Source of the DNA: Siphonodentalium dalli
Lineage: Eukaryota > Mollusca > Scaphopoda > Gadilida > Siphonodentaliidae
Assembly (NCBI GenBank): GCA_032622095.1
Contig: CP136063.1
Span: 276,825,426 to 276,889,425, forward strand
Direction of reading: 5' to 3'
Length of the DNA stretch: 64,000 nucleotides
Under the pieces are notes generated by a model that searched no databases, was not told where the DNA came from, and saw only the letters and a list, made by a program, of their open reading frames with translations. Positions 36,240-48,271 of the stretch are shown in pieces (position 1 is the stretch's first letter; each line of letters starts with the position of its first letter). The translations under genes were made by a program, and so were the position numbers.

Positions 36240-36773
36240 CATGTGTTCGATGCGAGAGTAAGAATCGCAAGAAGACGAGAAGGAAAGCCACCACTTATCA
36301 ATGCTTTATAGTCAACTGTTGCATTCAGATAAGAGCCATATGCAGTGTGTTTGTTTTATATTCATGTATATTGTATATTCTATTTCCGTGTGTTTATTAT
36401 GAAATAAGAGATATGAAAACAACCTTGTCACTATATTATTATATATTGGGCCGCTCTTGTATCGGTTTAGATGAGCGATTATCGCATGAATGCGGTTGGC
36501 GTAAGGATAATCCTCAATTCTATTAGTTTATTCTCTAAACTCAAATATAACATGAATATTGAGACAAACTCGAGTGGTGTCCTTGTAAGAACCGGCCTGG
36601 TGCGGCAACCGGGAGTGCGTTTCTGTATTTATTACAAAGCCATGCACGATATTATGAAATTACCGTTGTCGCCTTTTGCAACGTAACTTGCGAGGGTTTG
36701 TTATATCGTAACACGAATGAAGATGGCTTGCTGAAAAAGGGAAGTATGATAGATGAAGATAAACACAACTTAC

Positions 36774-36923
36774 TTATACAAGGTGCAATAGGAGATTTGC
36801 TCTGTTGATAACCGTTGGCACATCGGTTGCAGGTTAAACCAGTCACGCCGTCCTTGCACGGGCACTGCCCCGTAGTCTGGTTACATGTTTTACCGAGCGC
36901 TCCAACCGGGTGACAGTCGCATG
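36774..36923 (-). CDS. Netrin laminin-EGF domain 3 exon
   Basis: This 150-nt exon has an acceptor in atttcttacag and a donor reading gtaagt, phase 1 at both ends. It encodes netrin EGF domain 3 with eight cysteines: [20 protein letters not shown], then [29 protein letters not shown] and I. This is nearly identical to the vertebrate netrin-1 domain as I remember it. The first A is completed by the G at the end of either EGF2 exon. The final A plus AA from the linker exon gives lysine, recreating APCIKIP. This domain carries a DCC contact in netrin-receptor structures, and its conservation suggests that receptor binding is kept. Confidence 0.96.
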
Positions 36924-37309
36924 CTGTAAGAAATAACAAAATTCCGTCAAAAGTGTCCATTTTATCAGTACTATATTTTGGATATTTAGATTACCATTAC
37001 TACCATTACTACCTTGATAATGTTGACGATATATTCAGTTTTCCATGGAGATCTCCAGTTACAATAACAGCAACAACAACAACAACATACAACATATAAT
37101 TCAACACCTTTTTTGCACTGAACAAATTTTGAAAATCAAATGTGACATAAATCAGACATGCAAAAAAACTCATTTTGTCATTGAAAATTTAACATAATTA
37201 TTGTTCTGTATACCTCTAAAACATCTAAAATATATTAAATAAATGGACTGGAAATTCAATAAGAAATAAGATAGTGTCTATCAAATGAATCTCGTTCAAA
37301 TCATCTCAT

Positions 37310-37620
37310 TTGATATACTAGAATCCTAAAGGTATACTCATCCGATTCGATGGTCCCCATATCATCAGATTCCAATAACAACAACAACATTTTTGGAAAT
37401 GCCGCTTCAGTAATCAGAATCGATTAATTGCCCAAAAATAATGCCAACCAAAGTCAACTATAGTATACAGTTGCCCAAAACCTGTTATTTACAACATTTT
37501 GTTCAACGAAATTTGGACGCCAAAAAGTACCGACGGTGAAATATAATAGATTTAAAAAATCGATATAAAATAGTAATTTGGGAGCGTTCATTCGGATTAT
37601 GCATCTTTAATAGGAAGTAA
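37310..37620. repeat. Repeat with inverted partner at 44385-44815
   Basis: ccgattcgatggtccccata, the (aac)n tract, tgccgcttcagtaatcagaa, tcgattaattgcccaaaaat, caactatagtata and ttcggattatgcatctttaa all occur in the opposite orientation near 44.4-44.8 kb. Both copies lie in the same netrin intron. Confidence 0.85.
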
Positions 37621-38527
37621 CATAACATTGGGCTCAAGCCACGAGTATCTCTTTATTTATCATGTTGAAAAAAAGTTGAAACATTATTATGTGTGACATA
37701 CGGCATATGGCGAACACGTTACATTATAATCTATATGAATTAGATTGCCCCTACATACGACGAAGTCAATGGGTTAAGTTCAGTGCCAAGAAACATAGAT
37801 ATCATACATTATAATTATTCGCACATTTCCGTATGAAACTATTCATACGTTTATAAAGAACGCAGTTTACTTTCGGAGTGAGAGGTGGCCGACTCTTTGT
37901 ATTCGTAAATTCCACCATTGTGTATGAGCTTACATTATTCATTTCTCACAGAATGGGCGAGCCGATCCGTACCTAATCCTATTTAAAACTCATATGTTAT
38001 GATTAGCTAGAATTATTTAAGGAAAGATAGGTATATCCCGCAGGGAGCCTCGCGCAGATAAAAGCATGTGCTGATGCTGTCGTCTGCTTGCCTCTCCGTG
38101 GGGCTCCAAACGGGCGAGACGATCCGTATCTAATCGTATATAAAACTAATATGTTATGATTAGCTAGAAATGGTTGACGAGGGTCGGGTCGAAATCATTA
38201 TTGCCACTTTCCACAACTAAAGACGAAATGGCGAATTCATTTCTGAGTCAGCGACCACCCAGGGCGTGGCTATTGGCCTACATCGAGAATTCAACTTAAA
38301 CTTTGACTTTATAGTGGGTTCGAATATGTAACCGATATATGAATATGAACTCAACACTAGCGGCTACTCCGAAGTGCTGTGATGGTAGTACAAAATGGCG
38401 ACCACTATCAAATTCAATTCTAACTATATATCTTGATACCGTACGTGGATTCCGGTTCGTTTAAGTACACTATTACGCCCTACACGTACTAAACATATAA
38501 CATGTTAGTGTTATTGCGGCTGAATGG
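37621..38527. other. Netrin intron with a local duplication
   Basis: gggcgagccgatccgtacct and atgttatgattagctagaa (about 37955) are repeated with changes near 38112. No coding feature. Confidence 0.6.
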
Positions 38528-38831
38528 GTCACTACCACCAAAAAAGTGCCGAAGGGTACACAGGTTTTGAAAATGTGCTGAAGGGTACACATATTTTGAA
38601 ATATCATTCTAAATGACTTTAGTTTTCGTATCTGCCATGATTTCTGTTAGAGAATATTTGTTTACGTTCCAATGAACATTAAAATGAACTGAAAACAAAC
38701 TGCTAATAGTCGCCAGACTTTCAGAAACACAATTTAAGTAACGGTGTTAATGCCGATCACAAACCTTTTGTACCCTTCAGCACATTTTCAAACCCTGTGT
38801 ACCCTTCAGCACATGTTTTGGTGAGAGTGAC
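38528..38831. mobile_element. Short inverted-repeat element
   Basis: gtcactaccaccaaaaaagt and gccgaagggtacac at the left pair with gtgtacccttcagcacatgt and tttggtgagagtgac at the right. Each arm contains a duplicated gtgctgaagggtacac. Confidence 0.82.
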
Positions 38832-38872
38832 TACTTCAGCGTTATGGCGTCGTTAAACGAAACAGATTAAAA

Positions 38873-41005
38873 AACTTTTTGAAATCGGATGCGTTTAACT
38901 GCGACAGCCGCACCCCCAGTGATATCTCATATATATTTTGAAGACCTCTGTCTGTCTGTCTGTCTGTATGTTTGTCTGTATGTTTGTCATTTATACAAAT
39001 CTACGATTCTCGACCGATCGGGACCAAACTTGGTACGTGTAGGTAGTTTGACCAGGCGGTGGACGTTGTCGTATTGGCGAGCCCGTGCGGCGCCCGCTTC
39101 GCGCATGCGCAGACGATATCTCGGAAACGGGTGGAGCTATCGACTTGAAATTTGGTATGTGAATGTATCTTGCCCCGGATACGAATTTTATCGGGTCGCC
39201 GAGTCCGTGCGACGCCAACTTCGCGCATGTGTAGACGAGATCTCGGAAACGGGTGGAGCTATCGACTTGAAATTTGGTATGTGAATGTATATTGCCCCGG
39301 ATACGAATTTTATCGGGTCGCCGAGCCCGTGCGACGCCAGCTTCGCGCATGCGCAGACCAGATCTCGGAAACGGGTAGAGCTATCGACTTGAAATTTGGT
39401 TTTTGAATAGCCCGGACAACGTCGGGCTCATCGGCTAGTCTATTATATATTTTGGAAGATCTGTCTGTGTGTCTGTGTGTCTGTGTGTGTGTCTGTGTGT
39501 TCGCGATGAACTCGAAAACGGCCCACCCGATTTCGATGAAACTTGGTATGTGGGGGTATTTTCGGCCGGGGACGAACATAGGCATATTAATTTGTCCGTG
39601 CGACGTCACCTTGACCTTCAAACTTTTTGAAATCGGATGCGTTTAACTGCGACAGCCGCACCCCCAGTGATATCTATTATATATTTTGGAAGATCTGTCT
39701 GTGTGTCTGTGTGTTCGCGATGGACTCGAAAACGGCCGAGCCGATTTCGATGAAACTTGGTGTGTGGGTTTTTTTTCGGCCGGGAACGGGCATAGGCCTA
39801 TTAATTTGCCCGTGCGACGTGACCTTGACCTTGAAATCGGGTAATTTCAAGGTCAAACGCCCGAATATCACGGGATTTCGATGAAACTTGGTATGTGGGG
39901 GTATGTTCGACCGGGGGTTGGCATAGGCCTATTAATTTGCCCGTGCGACGTGATCTTGACCTTGAAATCGGGTCATTTCAAGGTCAAACGCCCGAATATC
40001 ACGGGATTTCGATGAAACTTAGTGACTAGGGATACTTTAGTATGGAGAGTCTCATAAGCCTATTCGTTTGCCCGTGCGACGTGACATTGACCTTGAAATC
40101 GGGTCAATTCAAGGTCAAATCGCGAATTTTGATGGGATTTCGACGAAATTTGATACGTGGGGTTACTTTTGTCCACTGAGTGTTTTGGACGGGTCGAGTC
40201 GTGACCCCGACCTGACCTTGACCTTCAAAATTATCAATTCAAGGTCAAGTCGGGTAAAACCGGATGGATTTCGACGGGCACTTTTGTCCGGGCAGTGTTT
40301 TGGACTGGTCAAATCGTGACACCACTTGACCTTGACCTTCAAAATGGACAATTCAAGGTCAAAGCCCGGACGAAGTCGGGTCACCTTCTAGTCTATTATA
40401 TATTTTGGAAGATCTGTGTGTCTGTCTGTCTGTGTGTTCGCGATGAACTCGAAAACGGCCCACCCGATTTCGATGAAACTTGGTATGTGGGGGTATTTTC
40501 GGCCGGGGACGAACATTGGCATATTAATTTGTCCGTGCGACGTCACATTTACCTTGAAATCGGGTCATTTCAAGGTCAAACGCCCGAATATCACGGGATT
40601 TCGATGAAACTTGGTATGTGTGGGTACTTTCTTATGGCGAGTCTCACAAGCATATTCATTTGCCCGTGCAACGTGACCTTGACCTTGAAATCGGGTAAAT
40701 TCAAGGTCAAATCGCCAATTTTGATGGGATTTCGACGAAATTTGATACGTGGGGTTACTTTTGTCCACTGATTGTTTTGGACGGGTCCAATCGTGACCCC
40801 GACCAGACCTTGACCTTCAAAAATGATCAATTCAAGGTCAAATCGGGTAAAACCGGATGGATTTCGACGGGCACGTTTGTCGGGTACTTTTGTCCGGGCA
40901 GTGTTTTTGGACTGGTCAAATCGTGACCCCACTTGACCTTGACCTTCAAAATGGACAATTCAAGGTCAAAGCCCGGACGAAGTCGGGTCACCTTCTAGTA
41001 TGTAT
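38873..41005. repeat. Complex tandem array: CTGT tracts, ~121-bp and ~130-bp units
   Basis: Three copies of a ~121-bp unit (cggaaacgggtggagctatc, gacttgaaatttggtatgtg) are followed by units with cgatttcgatgaaacttggt, the gtgcgacgtgaccttgacct core and tttcaaggtcaaa. A larger block starting tattatatattttggaagat and ctgtctgtgtgtctgtg is duplicated (39440, 39670, 40392). The overlapping open frames on both strands (up to 158 codons) are translations of this array and not genes. Confidence 0.93.
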
Positions 41006-41116
41006 ATATATATATTGTTTGAAACGTTGCGCGGCTGCGACTAACCAGATAGCTCCATGTATGCATTGGTCGCATGCGTTGGTCCCATGCGTCAGCCGCA
41101 GGTCGGTGAACGCAAC

Positions 41117-41515
41117 TTAAAAGCCCACTTAATTTTCGAATCCCCAGATCACATTATATAAAACATATTCCATATTATATACCATTTGAAAAGGGAAGCT
41201 CCAAAACATAGTATTGTCAACTGATCCGGTCGAATAAACTGGGAACATGTTGTACCGATGTGTGTTCTGTGCTTAATTTTCATCCGGACTGCACTATAAA
41301 GTCTATTATTCTCAACGGAAGGGAAATAACACTATCACTCTTGGAATTAAGCTGAGAATTAACTACCACTTGGTGGATACTCCTATGCCACATGCAGTTG
41401 TTCCGTATTCTGGTAGAATATATACAGTTTTTGTTGCTCTTCCAACTGGTATATAATATGGAATAAGTTATGTAAAATGTTATATGGGAATTCGATAATT
41501 TGAATGGGCCTTTAA
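41117..41515. mobile_element. TTAA MITE (family AGGCCCACTTAATTTTCG)
   Basis: TTAA-aagcccacttaattttcgaa at the left, with ttcgataatttgaatgggcc and TTAA at the right. The interior matches 29321 and 54094 in inverse or direct blocks. Confidence 0.87.
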
Positions 41516-41760
41516 CAGCGGCGGATCGTCGACGTTATGCATACGTCATCGCTGTTGACAGCAGCGTCAACACGAAGTAGTTCCGGCTTGTATTCCACTT
41601 GTGGTATACTATTAGTTATCTTCGGCAACATCGGGGGTATATTGAGATTTATTACCTGGCTGTCGATTTTGAACCCCGAGGTAGAGCCGAAATGTTCAAG
41701 AAGAGACATCCAGGTATTAAATTCCCATGCATGTACCCCACGATATTGCCAGAGATAACG

Positions 41761-42077
41761 ATTTTGTCCCCACAATAATAGCCATGACTCCTTAATTTAA
41801 GTCTATTTTGCATAGGTTCTCCCCGATGTTTCACGTTAGTCTCGTACCTGGCTCAGACACTCCGCTCACTGTTCCGTCCAACTCCACGACGTAACGCTTA
41901 CAAGTCGCTACTTGTCGGAACGTTGCGCCTTAGCGTAGTGGAGGCTGAGCGCTAGGAACGAGTCCAGTTTCACGTTCTCTTATATCCCACTGTCAAGGGT
42001 GACGGTGGACATGGAGATTTAAACGAGGCGTTGTAGCCAATCAGATTGCTTGTTACAACAGGATGTGGGGACAAAAT
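41761..42077. mobile_element. Inverted-repeat element with ATTTTGTCCCCACA ends
   Basis: attttgtccccaca at the left pairs with tgtggggacaaaat at the right. An inner pair, cgtttcacgttagtctcgta-like versus aggaacgagtccagtttcac, flanks a GC-richer core (ctccgctcactgttccg / cggaacgttgcgcc). Confidence 0.78.
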
Positions 42078-42822
42078 AACATGACGTATTCAATGGTTGG
42101 TATATCGTTGAATGCATATATGTCTCATGCCAACGATGCGGATTAAATATAGACATCGGCAAAGAGTTTCTTTCCTGAAATTATACCACAAAATTTTGCC
42201 ATCTGTTTTGACGTAGCCTAGGACTGCACTGTGTGGTTCTTTTCGAGAGTCAGAAAGGCGTGACTTACGTATGTGTATAATAAGTCTGGATTGTTTCCTT
42301 TCTGGTCGGTATATAGTGTCCATATATCAATGCTCATGAAACTAATTACCTGTGTAATTTAAACGCAATAGGTCTGAACGAGAATTAATTTGTATTGAAG
42401 AAACGACCGCGAAGCTCGAGTGGGAACGACTTCAAAGCTGTGATCAGACCTTCGAATAATGACGCCCATACATTTCGAAAATCGTTTGATTTATTGAAAG
42501 TCACAACGCCTGGCGTACGAATCAGCTGTGTATGAAATGGGATTTCTTTTATTCGAGCGTGTTGATCGTGTTGCTGTTCGATTCACGTCTTTGACCGCGG
42601 AGAACCTCAGTCGTTTATTTTAAATTCTCGTCTAGAATTCTAGGTTTGAGTCTTTTCTTGCCCGGCCATCCATTTGTGAGCCACGACAGACAAGGGTGAC
42701 ATGCCAACGAACAATTTCCCATCGCCGTTATATCGGCATTTAGCTAGTCGGGAAACTCACACATGTGACATGTGACACATTCTACCAATGAGCATTCATT
42801 GCAATACAGAAATAAGGCGTGT
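42078..42822. other. No gene recognised
   Basis: Netrin intron sequence. No strong repeat or coding signal. Confidence 0.5.
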
Positions 42823-43096
42823 TTAACCATTTCTATACTAGCTAGCCTAACTACTAATTGACGAGTATACAGTACCCGTATAGGAAATGTTCAGACAGGT
42901 CGTCGGTTGAACTTATTATCTGAACATTTCCCTCCAGTGAATATGAATCTTTCTGCGCTTGTGTTATCTGTTTTATGTTGGTCGTCTGCTTTTATGACCT
43001 GAACAAACCTCTAAATGAGTGATAGACCGTTCCAAATTCCAATGTATCCTTTTATAGCTGAATGGGAGAATCCATACAGTATGGGATTAGGTTTAA
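42823..43096. mobile_element. TTAA MITE (family CCCTTTCTATACT...)
   Basis: TTAA-ccatttctatactagctagc at the left and catacagtatgggattaggt-TTAA at the right. The interior includes gttgaacttattatctgaac and gtcgtctgcttttatgacct. Confidence 0.82.
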
Positions 43097-43305
43097 TAAA
43101 GATTTGATTCCTCACATAAGGACGGATAACCGTTTTCGCGCACGTCAGAGCGCTTCTGGTTATCTCTGTGCAGAGTTATATACGAACTCCCCCATTCAAA
43201 TATAAATGCACACACATAAATTTTGCATTACTCATTTGGTGGGACGTTCATGTAATAAAGCAGTACTGCGGATAATACAAGTGCACAATAATTCATAATG
43301 ATTGG

Positions 43306-43411
43306 TTGGAAATGGTTAGATAATAAGTTGTTGAACTCATTGTCTGATCATTTCCTAAGAGAACAACTATACTCGTCAGTGAGTACCGGTATTTAGTATC
43401 GAAAGAGTTAA
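43306..43411. mobile_element. Fragment of the CCCTTTCTATACT TTAA family
   Basis: gataataagttgttgaact through tatttagtatcgaaagag-TTAA. Only the right end is present. Confidence 0.7.
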
Positions 43412-43440
43412 AAGCAGATGATAATATTATAAGATTTAAA

Positions 43441-44378
43441 GGATCCGGGCCCACTCGCCCCAGGGCCAGCTCGCCCCAGGCCGTTTTTGGGGCGAGCTGG
43501 CCCACCTTTCATGGGCGAGCTGGCCCGGGTATTACATTTGTATTAAAGTTGTAAATAAGTTAATATATATTAATATATTAATTTCTTAAGTTCAGATTAT
43601 GATATATTTCAGAGTTATGTCCATCAATTTTGACATTTAGATTACTTTAGGCACGTTTGTTAGCAAAGATAATAGCCATGCAGTTTATCACACTAGTTGG
43701 TTTGAACGACGAACCGGCGAATTCATAAATAACAATAATGAACTTTTTTCACATTCTGGATATTAAAGTTTCTCTTATTCTCTGAGTTCATCTCACTATC
43801 TCTGGAGTTTGGGAAACCCTTAGAAGCCGTTATTATATCCCCATTCATATCCTATCAAAACAATAGAAGCAGGTTGTTTACACAGTAACCAATCGACTAA
43901 TCACACCTCACACTTCAGAGGATGAGATGGCTTCAGTGTGATAGATAATCACTTTCATATGCCGACCACATACCGTATATAAGCAGTGTAATATTTATCT
44001 GACATCATAACCACAAATATGTTCCGTTGTATCTGCGACTATATACAACGGCAGTGGCTCGACTCAAGCACATTTTCGATCGAGGAATGGAGTATATTCC
44101 GACATGACGTTCGGACAAATAATGATCTCGAAATTCCAAATTCAATGATACACATCTTGGGTATCAGTTGACCGATTTGGGTATCACTTTGTATGGTATC
44201 AATTGACTCGGGTATCACTTGACTGTAAGCCAGAGAAAGCAAGCAAAACGACCCCAAAACGACAACTTAAATAAGACATTATCCCTTGGGGCGAGCTGAC
44301 CCGGGGCGAGCTGGCTCGGGGCGAGCTGGCCCAGGTCGACTGGGGCGAGCTGGCCCTGGGGCGAGTGGGCCCGTTTCC
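43441..44378. mobile_element. Mutator-like non-autonomous element with 9-bp target duplication
   Basis: agatttaaa is repeated directly at 43432-43440 and 44379-44387. The ends ggatccgggcccactcgccc and (reverse) ggaaacgggcccactcgccc continue into agggccagctcgccccag on both sides, giving a GC-rich terminal inverted repeat of about 39 bp. Further gggcgagctggcc copies lie just inside. The ~0.8-kb interior is AT-rich and encodes no transposase. A 9-bp duplication with long ends is typical of the Mutator/MULE superfamily. Confidence 0.85.
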
Positions 44379-44387
44379 AGATTTAAA

Positions 44388-44815
44388 GATGCATAATCCG
44401 AATAACCGCCCCTCAATTACTATTTATTTTGGATTCGGGAGTAAAAAAAATATTTGATTCGAGTCGAGGAACCCACCTATCTATGCTCAGAGTTATTAGA
44501 TATCGATTTTTGAAATCTATTATCTTTAACCATCGAGACTTATTAGTGGCCCAGTAAAAAGTCGACGAGCCGACGGTCTCGGACCAAATTGCGGAATGAA
44601 GATGGATAACTCTAAAATCAAGAGGCTTTGTTTTGATAATAAGGCCAATTTCGTCGAACAAAATGTTGATAAATAACACGTTTCGGGCAATTTTATACTA
44701 TAGTTGACAGTGGTTTTCATTATTTTTGGGCAATTAATCGATTCTGATAACTGAAGCGGCATGTTTTGTTGTTGTTGTTAGAATCTGATTATATGGGGAC
44801 CATCGAAGTCTCTGG
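44388..44815. repeat. Inverted partner of the 37310-37620 repeat
   Basis: From gatgcataatccgaataa to tatggggaccatcgaa, the sequence is the reverse complement of the 37.3-kb copy, with some extra internal sequence. The Mutator-like element sits exactly at its left border. Confidence 0.82.
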
Positions 44816-45719
44816 AATTGTGATTGAGACTTAATATCTAGGACGATGTGGCTACCCCCAGATGACGTAATAAATCATGATGCGAACAAATAATCAATAA
44901 TAACTATCGTATGACAAAAACATAGAGATGATGCATCCTAGATTGTGATGAATCTAATTAATTATGAATATGTCACCTATATTCTGTATTATAACATTTG
45001 TGTGATTTGCTATGTATGCGAAAATTGTCAACACTTCATTTATCTCGATCTCGCAAGTTAAATATAAACAACAACAAAGCAGTGTTTGTAATTGGTATCG
45101 GCTTTTATTTATATAGACCGAAATCCACCTTGCAATGAGCTGTTGTGGCACAACCAATGAAACAGTGCCCAGTCTGAGACAAGACCAAAGGGATGGAGGG
45201 GTCACGTCAATACAGAAATGAAGTCAGAATCAGTTCCCGAGACGTAAAGCTGAAAATATATCGTCAGCTTTAAAATAGACTGAGATATACTCCGTTAGAT
45301 TGCTTTTGTATCATTCGAGTACCTTCTATTTATGGGAAACACCAAACGGGGCGTGCAGTGTACCAAGTTTTTGACATGCAGAACTCGCACCGGCACCTTT
45401 GTAGAAAGTTGATTTATCATTTTCAGGTAATATCCCGACGTATCGTGCGTGTTCTAATGCCTATTTTGCAATTGGCATAATCAAATCTGACTATAGTCTT
45501 TATTATATCTAAGTATGTAGGCCAATAATGCCACTTAAATTTTGGGTGACGGATACCGACGCTGTATATACAAAGGCGACCATGGTATGTTTTTGCTGGG
45601 CTGAAATTTTGTTTTGTTTTATAACTTTCACAACCGTCAAATCAAACGTCTATATCTGGCCAACAAAACCTATATTAAAGTGATCTAATTAATGCATAGT
45701 ATATAACACGTATATAAGG
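44816..45719. other. No gene recognised
   Basis: Netrin intron sequence without recognised features. Confidence 0.5.
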
Positions 45720-46140
45720 TGACTTATGATTTTTAAGCAGATTAATCAGTCTAAAATAATTGTTGTCTACGTTTTTTATTGTTTTATAGGTAGACTTTGT
45801 GTATTTAAGAAAACAATTCTTGCGGAAGAAATATTTTCTCGCCCCCCCCCCCCCCCCCTCCCGAGAAATATTTATACTCATATTTTAGAAATATTTTCTT
45901 ATATTAAGAAATTAAGAAAATAGGCACAAAAATATTGTTCACCTTATAAATATTTTCTTAATTATTAGAAATAATATCTTGTTATAGCAATATTCCACCC
46001 CATTTGTCAGTTTGGTAGTGCTCACAAGAAAATATAATCTATGTATATTTTTCTTAGAACCAAGAATATTTTTTCTTGATTTTAGATATATTTTCTTGTT
46101 AGATAATATTTTCTTCATAAGAAAGTTCGTTTTGGCAGTG
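45720..46140. repeat. Low-complexity region of GAAATATTTTCTT motifs with a C run
   Basis: Repeated, partly palindromic agaaatattttctta motifs in both orientations surround an 18-base C run at 45842. The open frames here are low-complexity artefacts. Confidence 0.75.
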
Positions 46141-47095
46141 AACATATACGCATGGATACGCCGTAAAGGTATAAATGAGAAAAACTGGTTCGTTCTAACA
46201 GAGATCACCATTGGGCTGTCATCATACAATGTATAAACTAAATATATCTCAATGGCGACGTGCGAGCATGGTGTGGTGAAGACGTACAGACGTTTTTTCA
46301 TCTTTGACAGTAACTAATTTAGACACCAGGCATGTATGTTGTACGAAATATTTAAATATAGGGTGTATATGTTGCTGTGTGGGGAGAGGATATACTGCAG
46401 AGGAAGCAAAACGATTAAGTGTTATACAATAAACTCTATAATTATAAACTTCGCATATCATGCATGACTTCGAGATATCGTATTGTTTCCGAGGCCTTCC
46501 CGAATGGAAGTTACATCAACAACAAACATCAACAACAAATGCTACTTTTCACATACACTTAGAAGGGACATCACACCATTGTTTCATTCTATTATCACTG
46601 GTGAACGAGAGGCCGATCACGATCGGCAGAACGTTTAACCCATGCTTTGGCGATAGCGATTAGCTATAACATTAATAATAACAAATTTATAATTATTTTG
46701 TTTTGTTAAATTGAGCAAGGAGTTGAAAATAATTTTTTTTTTTTTTTAATTTTATTTTATTTTTGGAAAAAGGGCCTTAACTCTGTAAAAACATTTTGAT
46801 CAAACTCATATCCGAACTCGATCTGTATTTTGGGCTGAGAAACTCAGATACCGAATTTGGTTCCAATCAGATAATTATTTTTTTAGTTATCGTAGCATGT
46901 GTGAATTCTAAGTAAAAAAAGGGCCATAACTCCGTAAAAAAAACTCGGATCAAACCCATATTCGAACTCGCAAAGGCGCAATTCGAACAGAGCGCACACG
47001 TGGATTGCAGAGTATTTTGACACAAGACCAAATGTATATATGCTGATCCTGCATTTTGTTTTTAAAACAGGGTACAATAAACAGATAAAACATTG
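46141..47095. other. No gene recognised
   Basis: Contains a T run at 46732-46747 and two similar gggccttaactctgtaaaaa / gggccataactccgtaaaaa blocks (46772 and 46921), likely an old tandem or dispersed repeat. Confidence 0.6.
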
Positions 47096-47315
47096 GTATT
47101 TAACACTTTCATGATGGGAGCTGCGCTGGTGCAGCATTAAAGATCATGTACCAGTGTATTATCTTATATATATGCGAATCACCCATATGGAGCCTCGCAT
47201 ATATAAGAGAATGCAATGGCTTTACAAGACCAAGGTAAATATTGTTAGGCCAATGTATTCTCTTATATATGCGGGGGTTTTCGGAAAATTTCAGGGAACC
47301 ACAGTCGTGGAATTA
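47096..47315. mobile_element. TTAA MITE (family CCCTTTCATGACGGGAGC), degenerate right half
   Basis: tttaacactttcatgatggg and gctgcgctggtgcagcatt at the left. A full hairpin spans 47150-47222. The second hairpin is reduced to its left arm (47247-47273). Confidence 0.82.
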
Positions 47316-47589
47316 TATAAAGTTTACCTAAATTAGCTTGAACAACGAGTGCGTGCTCTTGACTTACACATTATTTATTACTCTGCATGGAATCGTAGTC
47401 GTGCACAACTAGATTTATTGTTGTGCACGTCGCATATACCGTCATGACATATACATAACACACATTAACTTATGATCAGGCAAGCAACATCAGATCCATG
47501 CATGCAAGTACATTGTTAGTAAATGATACCTACCTATTATTTTGTACCAAGAACTCAGAAACTGAAAGGTTAGTCGGATGCAAGCAAAG

Positions 47590-47712
47590 CATTAAACACA
47601 CCGTATCATCAAGGTCCAAGATATCACACCGTATCATCAAGGTCCAAGTTAAACACACCGTATCATCGAGGTCCAAGATAACATACCGTATCACCAAGGT
47701 CCAAGATGTGCC
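47590..47712. repeat. Tandem repeat, ~25-30 bp unit
   Basis: Four copies of caccgtatcatcaaggtcca plus ag, separated by 5-9 bases. Confidence 0.92.
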
Positions 47713-48035
47713 ACAACTTTACGCCAATTTAGTTCTTGCGCCCTCGGTGTGAAATTATTGTCTCGAGGAAGCGACAAATCTCAGGGACTCGCTAAAGCAG
47801 GGGCGAAAACTCTATGCTTTTATTGGATATACACAGCAAAATGAAAGCCATACAAAACTCGCCACTCCAGGTCCGTCGTATACCTTCACACGACCTGTTC
47901 ATAGCAAGGCTTCACTAGATTCACTTGTTTCACTCAAGCACGGGTGCAAACTCTTATGGTGATATTATTGGGATATATATAGGAAAACGCAAGCAAAACA
48001 GGCACACACCACACCATCGGGAAGGTCCGTCGTAC

Positions 48036-48224
48036 CTTTACACGCTTTTCGGTGAGTGATGTTTTTACTGGGGTCTCTGTAATACCCCTCACGACAGTAA
48101 TGACAAAACCGGCCAGCAGTATTGTGTTTACACTTCAGGCAAACTCCGCCCCCTTTTCCACCAGACAACACGTATAGTTCCTTTTCGAATCGGCACCGCC
48201 TTGCGTGGAGATTACAGTTACAGG
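48036..48224 (-). CDS. Netrin laminin-EGF domain 2, exon copy B (3' copy)
   Basis: This 189-nt exon has an acceptor in tttgttttgcag and a donor reading gtacga, phase 1 at both ends. It encodes the same eight-cysteine laminin-EGF domain as the exon just upstream: [41 protein letters not shown] and THRKACK. I count about 17 differing residues out of roughly 62, with all cysteines kept and no stop or frameshift. Both copies therefore appear to be under constraint. This copy keeps the canonical HARRCRF basic stretch, and replaces the usual NMEL with EKEL. Its terminal G joins the next exon's CA to give alanine in KACDC, exactly as copy A would. Confidence 0.93.
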
Positions 48225-48271
48225 CTGCAAAACAAAGGTCAAGGTCAATATGAAGTAAAAATAGTGCATAC
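48225..48271 (-). other. 47-nt intron between the duplicated EGF2 exons
   Basis: This short spacer has a GT start (gtatgc) and a pyrimidine-rich AG end (cctttgttttgcag). A possible branch point lies in ttgaccttgac, near the acceptor. At 47 nt there is little room for a branch point and both spliceosomal subunits at once. That is the usual physical cause of mutually exclusive exon use. In lineages with tiny introns it could still be spliced, giving a netrin with two EGF2-type domains. Confidence 0.85.

Noticed and set aside
38889-39406. Open frames of up to 131 codons on both strands
   Set aside because: They read through CTGT tracts and the ~121-bp repeat. The peptide repeats in step with the DNA repeat.
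40295-40771. 158-codon open frame in the TCAAGGTCA array, with several overlapping frames on both strands
   Set aside because: All are translations of the same tandem units (repeating phrases such as MKLGMWGYF and PCDVTLT) and shift with the repeat period.
41820-41970. Possible tRNA or structured RNA in a GC-rich hairpin
   Set aside because: The pairing is explained by the inverted repeats of the 41761-42077 element. No A-box/B-box or cloverleaf could be made out.
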